A stretch of 64,000 bases of DNA from Flavobacteriaceae bacterium UBA1682. GTDB taxonomy: Bacteria; Bacteroidota; Bacteroidia; Flavobacteriales; Flavobacteriaceae. The notes under the pieces are model-generated. The model saw only the letters and a program-made list of their open reading frames with translations. It was not told the origin of the DNA and did no database searches. The stretch spans positions 18,577 through 82,576 of the forward strand of contig DCKE01000015.1 in NCBI GenBank assembly GCA_002320285.1, read 5' to 3'. Of the stretch, positions 51,931 to 60,451 are shown in pieces. Made by a program: the position numbers and the translations under genes. How positions within the stretch are numbered: position 1 is the first letter of the stretch; each line of letters begins with the position of its first letter.

Positions 51931-53238
51931 ATGCAATTTGATACTATCCTAAAAAAGCTACAGATTCAAGACTTGAATCCGATGCAAAAATCCACTTATA
52001 AAACCACACAAAACGATCAAGACATTGTGTTACTATCTCCTACGGGGTCTGGTAAAACCTTGGCCTTCCTCTTTCCGGTTTTACGCAATTTGAATACTTC
52101 AATAAAAGGAGTTCAAGCTTTGATCATCGTTCCATCCAGAGAACTTGCCCTACAAATAGAGTCGGTTTTCAAATCTATGGGTAGCGGTTTTAAGATCAAT
52201 TCTTGTTACGGCGGACACGCGACCAAGATTGAAGAGAACAATTTTATTGAACCGCCCACTGTTTTAGTTGGCACACCGGGTAGAATTGCCTTTCACGTGG
52301 AAAACAATAGTTTCGACGCCAATGTAGTCACTACACTAGTTTTAGATGAGTTTGACAAAGCTCTAGAATTGGGTTTTCAGGATGATATGTCTTATATCAT
52401 CGAACAATTGAGCAGTTTAAAACAGCGTATATTGACGTCTGCTACCAATTTGGAAAAGGTACCTTCCTTCGCAGGATTAGTCAATCATAAGAAGTTAAAC
52501 TTTTTGGATGACTTAGAAGTCAAACCCGACTTAACGTTTAGAAAAGTGATTACCGATTCGGAATCCAAACTGAATAATTTGTACAAATTAATTTGTAAGA
52601 TCGGCAATAAAAGAACTTTAATTTTCTGCAATCATCGCGATGCCGTTGATCGTATTAGTGCCATCTTAAGTGATAAAGGTATTGCAAGAGAAAGTTTTCA
52701 CGGTGGTATGCAACAAGACGAGCGCGAGCGTTCTTTGTTGAAATTTCGCAACGGTAGCGTACAGATTTTTATCACTACAGATCTAGCTGCTCGCGGTCTG
52801 GACATTCCAGAAGTTGAGAACATCATCCATTATCAATTACCCGATAAGGAGAGTGCCTTCACACATCGCAACGGTAGAACGGCGCGTATGAATGCGAAAG
52901 GAGTTGTATATTTAATCATGTCTGCACAAGAGCGTTTTGAATTCCTACCCCAAGAGATTGCTGAAGAGAACCTAGAAGGGCGATTCAAGATCCCTGCCGC
53001 AACCGATTTTCAGACTATCTACATCAGCGCAGGTAAAAAAGACAAAGTCAACAAAGTTGATATTGTCGGATATCTGATGAAAAAAGGACAACTACAAAAA
53101 GAGGATGTCGGAATCATCGAAGTCAAAGACACTGCAGCTTATGTAGCTATCAAAAGAAGTAAAGTAGCGCAGCTCTTAAAAACATTAGCCGATCAAAAAA
53201 TAAAAAACAAGAAAGTAAAAATGGAAATCGCCAACTAA
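51931..53238 (+). CDS. dbpA: DEAD-box RNA helicase with DbpA-type RNA-binding domain
   Basis: 435 residues. RecA-like domain 1 has LNPMQKSTYKT (Q motif), SPTGSGKTLAFLFP (P-loop) and VLDEFDKALELGF; motif II reads DEFD instead of DEAD. SAT is ILTSATN. Domain 2 has FHGGMQQDERER, ITTDLAARGLDIPEV and HRNGRTARMNAKG. The C-terminal 75 residues (TIYISAGKKDKVNKVDIVGYL, GIIEVKDTAAYVAI) are a DbpA RNA-binding domain, which targets 23S rRNA helix 92 in the family. It is therefore a probable large-subunit assembly helicase. Own promoter, monocistronic. Confidence 0.88.
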   Translation: MQFDTILKKLQIQDLNPMQKSTYKTTQNDQDIVLLSPTGSGKTLAFLFPVLRNLNTSIKGVQALIIVPSRELALQIESVFKSMGSGFKINSCYGGHATKIEENNFIEPPTVLVGTPGRIAFHVENNSFDANVVTTLVLDEFDKALELGFQDDMSYIIEQLSSLKQRILTSATNLEKVPSFAGLVNHKKLNFLDDLEVKPDLTFRKVITDSESKLNNLYKLICKIGNKRTLIFCNHRDAVDRISAILSDKGIARESFHGGMQQDERERSLLKFRNGSVQIFITTDLAARGLDIPEVENIIHYQLPDKESAFTHRNGRTARMNAKGVVYLIMSAQERFEFLPQEIAEENLEGRFKIPAATDFQTIYISAGKKDKVNKVDIVGYLMKKGQLQKEDVGIIEVKDTAAYVAIKRSKVAQLLKTLADQKIKNKKVKMEIAN

Positions 53239-53248
53239 TTACTCTAAA

Positions 53249-53273
53249 TTGGGGACCCTATTCAAGTCCCCAA
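53249..53273. terminator. hairpin between convergent genes
   Basis: TTGGGGAC pairs with GTCCCCAA across a 9-base loop between the helicase and the AraC gene; T runs are weak on both strands. Confidence 0.5.
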
Positions 53274-53276
53274 AAC

Positions 53277-54437
53277 CTAGTTGGAATGAAACTTTCGCTT
53301 GCGATAGTCGACGGGCGATATATCGTAATATAAATGAAAAACCCGATAAAAAGACGATCGTGAGTTGAAGCCACTTTTCATCATAATATCTTCAATACTA
53401 TCTTGATTGTTTGGGTCATCTAATAGGGATACAGCATGTTGTACCCGATGAGCATTGATAAATTTATTAAAATTCGTTCGCAATCCCAAGTTAAAAACCT
53501 GTGTTAGATGGTATTTGGGTATTCTTACTTTACGCGCTAATACATCCAAGGTCAAATCGGAGTTGAGATAGATTTTCGCTGCCATAACCTTCTTTAACTT
53601 TTCCGTATAAGTCTTGATTTCAGCTTCAGAAATCCTCGATTTTTGGTATTTCACCGTTTCTTCTTCTCCATCGCGAATCCCCAATACTAGCAAAGGCGCT
53701 TTTGGGTTGTCATCCAACTCTTCGTTGTCCTTGGTGTAATCAAAAAACAGCCGCCCGGTGTAACTCTTTTTGTAATATTTAAATTTGCGAACCAAAGTCA
53801 ACAAATTATATCTGAATAAAATAATCACCGCACCTAACATCAGCCCATAAACGACCAAACTATTAAATAAGTTTGATTCTCCCTCTACATCACTAAACAC
53901 AAAAGCCAAAAAGATAAGAGCAGTTGACAACATCAGTATAATGGCCTGACTCATAATCGCAATGGATTTTTTATCTTTTACATCACTGTTAAACTTAATA
54001 AACACAAAAACACAATACAATATCATTTGTATGCATGTCAACCCATACATCGTTAGCAAATAGATTTTTTTTAGTAAAACGTTGTCGCGAAAAAAAAACA
54101 GTATCAATAAAAAAAACAATATAAATACCGCTCCAATAATGAAATGTTTCCAAATATTTTCTAGAGCAGTGGAACTGTGATTGATCAGAACTGAAATACC
54201 CACAAAAAAGAACGGTGCGTAAAAAAGTCCGAATGGAGCACCAATATTAATAAAATCAGCTTCCAAAAAAAAGGACCTGATCAGACAAATATAAATACTG
54301 TGCATTATTATAAAACACAGAAACATAAATTGCACCGAATAGTAAGCTTGCCCCCGATATATCATTCTATTAAAAAAAATATTTACTAAAGAAATCAATA
54401 TGACATTACTCAATATTACAAAATACAAATTATCCAT
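53277..54437 (-). CDS. AraC family regulator with N-terminal multi-helix membrane domain
   Basis: 386 residues. About seven transmembrane helices cover residues 1-220 (for example FVILSNVILISLVNIFF, FFLLILFFFRDNVLL, IILMLSTALIFLAFVF). The C-terminal HTH_18 has LTLDVLARKVRIPKYHLTQVFN and DIMMKSGFNSRSSFYRVFHLYYDISPVDYR. Architecture as in Bacteroidota 7TM-HTH regulators. It starts 20 bases after the stop of another AraC-type regulator (54458-55438), so the two are probably co-transcribed. Confidence 0.85.
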   Translation of the reverse strand: MDNLYFVILSNVILISLVNIFFNRMIYRGQAYYSVQFMFLCFIIMHSIYICLIRSFFLEADFINIGAPFGLFYAPFFFVGISVLINHSSTALENIWKHFIIGAVFILFFLLILFFFRDNVLLKKIYLLTMYGLTCIQMILYCVFVFIKFNSDVKDKKSIAIMSQAIILMLSTALIFLAFVFSDVEGESNLFNSLVVYGLMLGAVIILFRYNLLTLVRKFKYYKKSYTGRLFFDYTKDNEELDDNPKAPLLVLGIRDGEEETVKYQKSRISEAEIKTYTEKLKKVMAAKIYLNSDLTLDVLARKVRIPKYHLTQVFNLGLRTNFNKFINAHRVQHAVSLLDDPNNQDSIEDIMMKSGFNSRSSFYRVFHLYYDISPVDYRKRKFHSN

Positions 54438-54457
54438 ATTAATTGTTTTTTAAAATT

Positions 54458-55438
54458 TTAAAAATTTGAATTGAGCTTTCGATACACCGAGGGCCTGACC
54501 CCCACATATTCTTTAAAATATTTATTAAAAGTTGATTTTGAATGAAAGCCACATTCCACCATCAGGGTTTCAATCGTATAGTTCTCTTTCTTTAATAACA
54601 GATCCCTAGCATGTTCAATGCGATACATCGCAGTAATGGAATAAAAACCAATCTTCATATCGCGATTCAACACATCAGACAATTCAGCACGACTGCAACC
54701 GAGTTCCTTAGTTAGGTCTAACAAGGTGAAATTAGGATTTAAATACAGTCTTGAGGTTTCGAAAAAGTCAAGTATATCGTAAGAAAGCGGGTTGTTACTG
54801 GCCAGTGAATGAATTCTGTTTTTTGACTTAAAATCCTCTAAGAGTTGTCTGCTCGAATCTACGGTGTGATTTTGTTCTTCTTTGATTTCTTTTTTAAACA
54901 TTTTTAGAAACAGCAAACCAAACAACATGCACATGGTCAGGATTCCAATAAAAATCACATAGATGTTAAACCCAAAAATTCGCTTATAATTCATCTCCAC
55001 CATATATACCGTCATGATCACAATCGAAAAGACAGAAAAATAATTAAAAATACTTATAATGGTTTTAGAATTGGAGTAAAGTGAGGGTTGTCGTTGCTTT
55101 TTGAGCTCCAAATTAATGCGTATGGTGTAATACGACAAGTAACAAATGTTAGCCAACATCACAGCGTTATTGTGAGGAAAAAAATTAGCTATCAGAATTA
55201 AAAAAAATAAGGTAAAATTGATAAAAACAGGGAAATACTCTTCCTTAAAAAGAAAATTCTCATTTATATTTTTTTTATATAAATACATTAACATACAGGG
55301 CATCAAGCAAATGTATAAAGATATATTTAGTAGGACCAAAACAATTTGTATGGCAAAGATTACAATTATCACCTTTAGTACTTCTCGAAACTGTAAGTTT
55401 TTAATTCCTTGTAAATTCAGTAATAAAAATTGTTTCAT
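54458..55438 (-). CDS. AraC family regulator with membrane domain
   Basis: 326 residues: about six hydrophobic helices in residues 15-190 (for example IIVIFAIQIVLVLLNISLYICL, YVIFIGILTMCMLFGLLFL), then an HTH_18 domain (LLDLTKELGCSRAELSDVLNRDM, LMVECGFHSKSTFNKYFKEYVGVRPSVYR). The HTH resembles that of the regulator at 44990 more than that of its operon partner at 53277. First gene of the pair. No promoter with the TAnnTTTG consensus is evident upstream. Ligand unknown. Confidence 0.85.
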   Translation of the reverse strand: MKQFLLLNLQGIKNLQFREVLKVIIVIFAIQIVLVLLNISLYICLMPCMLMYLYKKNINENFLFKEEYFPVFINFTLFFLILIANFFPHNNAVMLANICYLSYYTIRINLELKKQRQPSLYSNSKTIISIFNYFSVFSIVIMTVYMVEMNYKRIFGFNIYVIFIGILTMCMLFGLLFLKMFKKEIKEEQNHTVDSSRQLLEDFKSKNRIHSLASNNPLSYDILDFFETSRLYLNPNFTLLDLTKELGCSRAELSDVLNRDMKIGFYSITAMYRIEHARDLLLKKENYTIETLMVECGFHSKSTFNKYFKEYVGVRPSVYRKLNSNF

Positions 55439-56024
55439 GGGTAGTATAGATAGGCCCTAAACATGATTTTTACAGGTATCCAACACCATAATTCTCATGC
55501 TAAAACAGCATTAAATTTTATTAACTATATAAAATTATTGAATTATTAAAGAATACAACAATAAATTAAAGATTATTTTGAGATAAAATTTAGGTTATAT
55601 CGTCAATATACAGCTGTAATTGATAAAATAGGGACTTTTTTAAATTTTGAATATTTTTTTATGGAAATTGCCTTTTAGCATTCTATTTCTAGCGCTACTA
55701 CTCGCTTTTACCACAGTGCTGTTTTCGAGACTAGATGCTAGCTTATCGAATAAGAGACAGCTCGATGATGTTTTGCAACATATTAAACGAAAAATAGATT
55801 GGTGCATTTGGGGTCAACTGTCTTCATCCAACTTTTAGAAGTCGTATGACAGCGGTGTAAGCTTAAGGACTGTGCTCTAGATAAAGATAAGCATATATTC
55901 GCGCAAATCAAAGTCACGAAGACAAGAATAGCTTTAGCTTTTCCGAAAAAAAGTCTAAAGCTATTTTATAAATAGTCTAACAGTTTCTATAATAGTTGAC
56001 TATTTGTATATGATCAACGGTTTT
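55439..56024. other. intergenic region with one doubtful small ORF and a hairpin
   Basis: 586 bases. A 63-codon plus-strand frame from a TTG at 55647 starts with a hydrophobic stretch (FSILFLALLLAFTTVLF) and ends in a short polar tail; no family is recognised and it may be chance. The hairpin AATAGCTTTAG / CTAAAGCTATT (55927-55965) lies downstream of it. No promoter element for it is convincing. Confidence 0.3.
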
Positions 56025-57962
56025 TTAGAGCTCCAAAATGATAAATTCGCTTCGACGGTTTTCTTGATGTTGTGCGTCGGTACAGGGTTTTCCATTAATA
56101 CAATCGTTGATCAGTTGCGTTTCTCCAAAACCGCGGCTCATCACCCGATTAGGCCCAATTCCTTGTTCGACAATCCACTTAGCGGTGGCTTTAGCTCTTT
56201 TGTCGGAAAGTTTTAGATTGTATTCATCATTTCCTCTGCTATCGGTGTGCGATCTGACGTCAATGACCATTTTGGGATATTCGTTTAAGACCTCAACAAT
56301 TTTAGCCAATTCCACTTTAGCGTCTGATCGAATCTCTGCTTTATCAAAATCGAAATAAATCGGTTCTAATTTCAGTACTTGAAACAGATCGTCCCCTTTT
56401 TTAATCTCCACTTTGTTTCGCTCTAGTCCAAAATTGGCTTGAGTCTTGTCGGTTACCAACGGCAGATTAACCACTACTTCTGCAGTATTGTAATCCGCTA
56501 GCTGTACATTAACACGATATTTGGTACCGCATTGTAGTTCGGCAAAGGTATATTCACCTAGGGCGTTGGATCTGGTTTCTGCCAATTTATTAAAAGCGGC
56601 ATCCCATAAGCTGACTTGGGCACCCGACAATTTAGCCGTGGTAGACTGATCGTAAACCTGTCCAAATATGGTTTGTTTGCAATCTAATTCCAGACGTTTT
56701 GATTCTGTAAACGAATAGATATCATCGTGGCCTCCCCTATTAGAGCTCAAAAAACCCTTTCTGGTTTGCGCGTCTATATAGTATGCAAAATCATCAAAAG
56801 GACCATTAGCAGGCTCACCTAGGTTATGAACCGCTGAAAAGGTATGATTTTCTCGCATTTGCGTAACATAAATATCCAATCCACCCAAACCCGGTCGTCC
56901 GTCTGTTGAAAAATACAATTCATTGTCCGAATTGATAAACGGAAAACTCTCTCTACCGGCAGTGTTGATTTGATCTCCTAAATTAATCGGATAACCAAAT
57001 GTTCCATGTGCTCCAATAGCCACCTTGTACAAGTCCGATTGCCCTAAAGTTCCCTCGCGATCCGATGCAAAAATCATCCATTTGCCGTCTGCGGTTAATG
57101 CGGGATGTGCCGTATTAAACTGGTCGGAATTGAAGGGCAATTCTTCCACTTTCTCCCAACGGTTGTTTTGCCACGACGCTTTATAGATTTTCAATAGGGT
57201 GGTTCCTTGATCATCGGTTTGACGTTTGCCGTGATACGAATTATTACGGGTAAAGTAAATGGTGTTGCCATCTGCTGTTATAACTGGCGTGGATTCGTTA
57301 AACATATTAGCCATTTCTGCGGCAAAAATCTGTGGTTTTCCCAACGAACCATCAGAAGCTAAGTCCGCGGCATATAATCGAGTAAACGGTTCATCAGTCC
57401 AAGAGTGTATCCGTTTTGACAGGCCTTTTTTATCGCGCGATGATGTAAAAATCAATTGGTTGTTATATACCGTCGCTCCATAATCTGAAAAAATGGTATT
57501 GAGTTGTAAGGGTACCATCGAATAACGCCCTGAGTTGCTTTTTATATCGGCTAAATAATCTTTATGCGCTTTAAAAAGTACCGCTCTTGAGTCTTCAGCT
57601 TCGAGCGCAGCGAATTTTTCTAAAAACTTATCTGCTTCAGCATATTGACTCATTGCTTTTAAGGTTTGAGCATAGCGGTAATAATATTCCGAAGGAATAC
57701 TCTCAGCCGCTGGCAGTTCAAACAATTGTTTGTACCAGGAATTAGCATCCGTTAATTTGCCATTAAAGTAATACGCATTACCGACGTTCTGATACAATTT
57801 CTGCGATTGATATCCCCTATCGGCAACCTTTTCGTATAACTTGATGGCATCGATATAAGCTAATTGATCGTATTTTTTGTCAGCGCGACTTTCTTGTGCA
57901 GCAACAGCTGTACTAAGAAGAAGGCTTATTCCGCAGAGTATATTTATAATATTGACTTTCAT
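56025..57962 (-). CDS. PorE-like OmpA family protein of the T9SS
   Basis: 645 residues: signal peptide (SLLLSTAVAAQ), TPR-like helices (about 25-150), a PD40/WD40-like beta-propeller (about 160-430, for example NQLIFTSSRDKKGL, TIYFTRNN, WMIFASDREGTLGQSDLYKV, DDFAYYIDAQTRKGFLSSNRGGHDDIYSF), a carboxypeptidase-regulatory-like domain, and a C-terminal OmpA domain (EPIYFDFDKAEIRSDAKVEL, IDVRSHTDSRGNDEYNLKLSDKRAKAT) that holds peptidoglycan. This is the domain order of PorE. Last gene of the locus, 11 bases after the PorP/SprF-like gene, so the pair likely anchors a type B export module. Confidence 0.85.
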   Translation of the reverse strand: MKVNIINILCGISLLLSTAVAAQESRADKKYDQLAYIDAIKLYEKVADRGYQSQKLYQNVGNAYYFNGKLTDANSWYKQLFELPAAESIPSEYYYRYAQTLKAMSQYAEADKFLEKFAALEAEDSRAVLFKAHKDYLADIKSNSGRYSMVPLQLNTIFSDYGATVYNNQLIFTSSRDKKGLSKRIHSWTDEPFTRLYAADLASDGSLGKPQIFAAEMANMFNESTPVITADGNTIYFTRNNSYHGKRQTDDQGTTLLKIYKASWQNNRWEKVEELPFNSDQFNTAHPALTADGKWMIFASDREGTLGQSDLYKVAIGAHGTFGYPINLGDQINTAGRESFPFINSDNELYFSTDGRPGLGGLDIYVTQMRENHTFSAVHNLGEPANGPFDDFAYYIDAQTRKGFLSSNRGGHDDIYSFTESKRLELDCKQTIFGQVYDQSTTAKLSGAQVSLWDAAFNKLAETRSNALGEYTFAELQCGTKYRVNVQLADYNTAEVVVNLPLVTDKTQANFGLERNKVEIKKGDDLFQVLKLEPIYFDFDKAEIRSDAKVELAKIVEVLNEYPKMVIDVRSHTDSRGNDEYNLKLSDKRAKATAKWIVEQGIGPNRVMSRGFGETQLINDCINGKPCTDAQHQENRRSEFIILEL

Positions 57963-57973
57963 AAAAATTCGTT

Positions 57974-58906
57974 TTAGAAGAATCTCGGTGATGTGATTCG
58001 GTTAAAGCGATTGAACAATTCAAATCGCATAAAAATCTCATGAGATCCGGAGTTGTAATGAGCCAGTTTCGTAGTATCGGTATCGTAGGTATACCCCACA
58101 AATAATCCGTCCGTAACTTGAAACCCAACCAAACCACTGATAGATGCATCCCATCTATAAGCTGCTCCTATCGTAAATTTTTCAACGATTAAAAAGTTAG
58201 CCGTTAGATCTACTTGCAGTGGTGCACCCGCGACAGCTTTAGCTAGAAATGCCGGTTTGAATTTTAAACTCGGACTCAAATCAAAGACATGTCCTCCTAT
58301 GAAATAGAAATTCATTTTTTGTTTCATCGTAGAAACGGTATTGTCTTCGTATCGATCTGTAGTCAAGAAATTGGGAACCGAAAAACCGAAATAGGTTTTA
58401 TCCGAATGTAAATAAAGTCCGGCACCGATATTCGGAGAGAACTGGTTATCGATATTTTCCTGAAATTGCACATCATTGGGATTGTAAATATTGAGTTTGG
58501 TATAATCGACATTTAGTAAGTTGGCAGTTCCTTTTACCCCGAAGGACAGTTTAAACCGTTGGCTTAGGTCAATGGTGTACGACAAGTCAATTGCGATGTT
58601 GTTTTCGTCCATCGCACCGATTTGATCGTTGTTAAACGACACACCAAGACCCAATTTAGAATCTCCTAGCGGTGTATTCAACGATAGGTTGGCCGTTTTG
58701 GGAGCACCGTCAAGTCCTACCCACTGTGTCCGATATAAACCAAAAATACTCATCACCCCTCTTGATCCCGCATAAGCCGGATTAATCTGAACGGTATTGT
58801 ACATGTATTGGGTGTACTGCGGATCTTGTTGTGCATATAATTGTTGGAAACCACTCAAAAAAAATAGCGCTATTCCAAGTGTCTTAAGTAAGTTATTTAA
58901 TTTCAT
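57974..58906 (-). CDS. PorP/SprF family type IX secretion membrane protein
   Basis: 310 residues from MKLNNLLKTLG, with a signal peptide ending QLYAQ; the frame extends upstream to 58981 but those residues are not typical. The mature start QQDPQYTQYMYNTVQINPAYAGSRG is the family signature, followed by beta strands of an outer-membrane barrel ending EIFMRFELFNRF. In Flavobacterium johnsoniae, SprF-like proteins are needed for secretion or attachment of the adjacent type B CTD protein. Here that partner is the gene at 59005, 98 bases upstream. Confidence 0.9.
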   Translation of the reverse strand: MKLNNLLKTLGIALFFLSGFQQLYAQQDPQYTQYMYNTVQINPAYAGSRGVMSIFGLYRTQWVGLDGAPKTANLSLNTPLGDSKLGLGVSFNNDQIGAMDENNIAIDLSYTIDLSQRFKLSFGVKGTANLLNVDYTKLNIYNPNDVQFQENIDNQFSPNIGAGLYLHSDKTYFGFSVPNFLTTDRYEDNTVSTMKQKMNFYFIGGHVFDLSPSLKFKPAFLAKAVAGAPLQVDLTANFLIVEKFTIGAAYRWDASISGLVGFQVTDGLFVGYTYDTDTTKLAHYNSGSHEIFMRFELFNRFNRITSPRFF

Positions 58907-59004
58907 AAGCAAGTATTTTGTATATTGTAAATCAGCTGGCCTCGTATATCTTACAAATAGGTTTTGATATTTATAGTCCATTTTGAAGATTCCCTCCTTA
59001 TTTC

Positions 59005-60270
59005 TTAATTATTTTCCAAATGCAAGTAACCCGCTTTCTTAATCATATTAGATCCATTGGCATCTATATGCTCGTAAGTAAGGATATAATAATAGGTACC
59101 AGTCGGTAGTTTTTCATTTTTGTTTATAGTTCCCTTTCCATCAGAAAATCCGGCAAAAACATTACCCGTGGTATCATAAGCCGTTGTTTCAAAAACCTTG
59201 ACTCCCCAACGGTTGTAGATTTGTACCGTATTATTTGGATACTTTTGAATGTTGTCAATTAAGAAATAATCATTAGCCCCATCTCCATTGGTACTTACTG
59301 CGTTGTAGATGACAACATCTCCCTCTAAGATCAGGTTGTGTTTTACAGTAGCCAAGGTGAAGATTCCGTATCCGTCTACCGCGGTAGGCGTGGTTACAGT
59401 TTTATTTACTACATCAACAATTCCGCCCTGATCAACCCACATTTTAGCTTGCTCATCCCAGCGAACTATATGCAAATTCTGGTCTGCCTTTGTATATAAA
59501 TGATTTGGAGTCGTATTGGCATCCCATGATAGGGTTAGTATAATGTCGTTCTTGGTTTGATTTTGCTGTATCGTCCAGTATTCGGTTTCATCAATGTCTA
59601 GAATCACTCCTGCTTTACTGCTGCTTGGTCGCCCGAAAGTGGCTGACTTCAAGTAATACTTAGCAGCAAAGTTATCCGCAATATCTTTAGGTGCACTGAT
59701 TACTGCTTTTCGATAAAACAGTCCGTCTCCAATGGGATATTCAAAAGATTCTTTACCCTTTTTTTCCACTTCGCCATTGACATGACTGCCGTTGTGGGTA
59801 TTGATTGCTTTGCTAGATTTTTCAAAAAGCAAGGCCCCTTGCAAAGAGTCAACATGAACAATTCCCTTCGTAAAATTAGCGGTTCCAAATATACTGATGT
59901 CATTTTTTACTTCGATTCCCGTATCAGAAGCAGCTCTATTAAATAAAACGTCATAAAATTCTAACTGTCGTTTACCCAATATTTTTTGACTACCGACTTG
60001 CGGACTTTCAAAAATAGTATAACCGCTTTTACTTAACTCATTGAAAGTAAACAGTCCATTATTTTCTAAAGAGGCTTGTAAATAAAGATCGCCATCATTA
60101 TATAAAACAGCCGTCTCGGTATTGTCAAAATCCATTAATGTGGTCACCAGTGTTTTAGGAGAAATATATACATCACCCACATTGACTATTATAGCTTGTT
60201 CTTGTGAATATCCAGAGATACCGACAAAAAACAATCCAGCGTAAAGCTTGTATTTTATAATTCGGTTCAT
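59005..60270 (-). CDS. secreted protein with T9SS type B (gliding-motility) C-terminal domain
   Basis: 421 residues with a signal peptide (GLFFVGISGYSQ). The mature part is beta-rich (GTANFTKGIVHVDSLQGALLFEK and similar). The last 90 residues are the type B CTD: VIYNAVSTNGDGANDYFLIDNI, YPNNTVQIYNRWGVKVFET, LPTGTYYYILTYEH and GYLHLENN. This sends the protein through the T9SS, in concert with the PorP/SprF-like protein encoded next. The middle domain has no family I recognise. It lies 181 bases after the 797-residue gene. Confidence 0.88.
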   Translation of the reverse strand: MNRIIKYKLYAGLFFVGISGYSQEQAIIVNVGDVYISPKTLVTTLMDFDNTETAVLYNDGDLYLQASLENNGLFTFNELSKSGYTIFESPQVGSQKILGKRQLEFYDVLFNRAASDTGIEVKNDISIFGTANFTKGIVHVDSLQGALLFEKSSKAINTHNGSHVNGEVEKKGKESFEYPIGDGLFYRKAVISAPKDIADNFAAKYYLKSATFGRPSSSKAGVILDIDETEYWTIQQNQTKNDIILTLSWDANTTPNHLYTKADQNLHIVRWDEQAKMWVDQGGIVDVVNKTVTTPTAVDGYGIFTLATVKHNLILEGDVVIYNAVSTNGDGANDYFLIDNIQKYPNNTVQIYNRWGVKVFETTAYDTTGNVFAGFSDGKGTINKNEKLPTGTYYYILTYEHIDANGSNMIKKAGYLHLENN

Positions 60271-60409
60271 AGTTTATTTTGTTTGTTCGGGATTATTCAA
60301 GGGTTTTCTATGGACACCACTACTGTTTTCTATAGACATTGTCTTTGGTATTGTAGCAATATGGAATAGAAAACCCGAATAACCTCCTTGTTACTGAATA
60401 GGTTCAAAG

Positions 60410-60441
60410 GAAAACGGGAATGGAATTTCCCTCCCGTTTTC
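60410..60441 (-). terminator. hairpin after the 797-residue gene
   Basis: GAAAACGGGA pairs with TCCCGTTTTC across a 12-base loop, 10 bases beyond the stop; the T run on the minus strand is broken (TTTTCCTTTG), so partial read-through to the type B gene is likely. Confidence 0.45.
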
Positions 60442-60451
60442 TTAGTGAATG

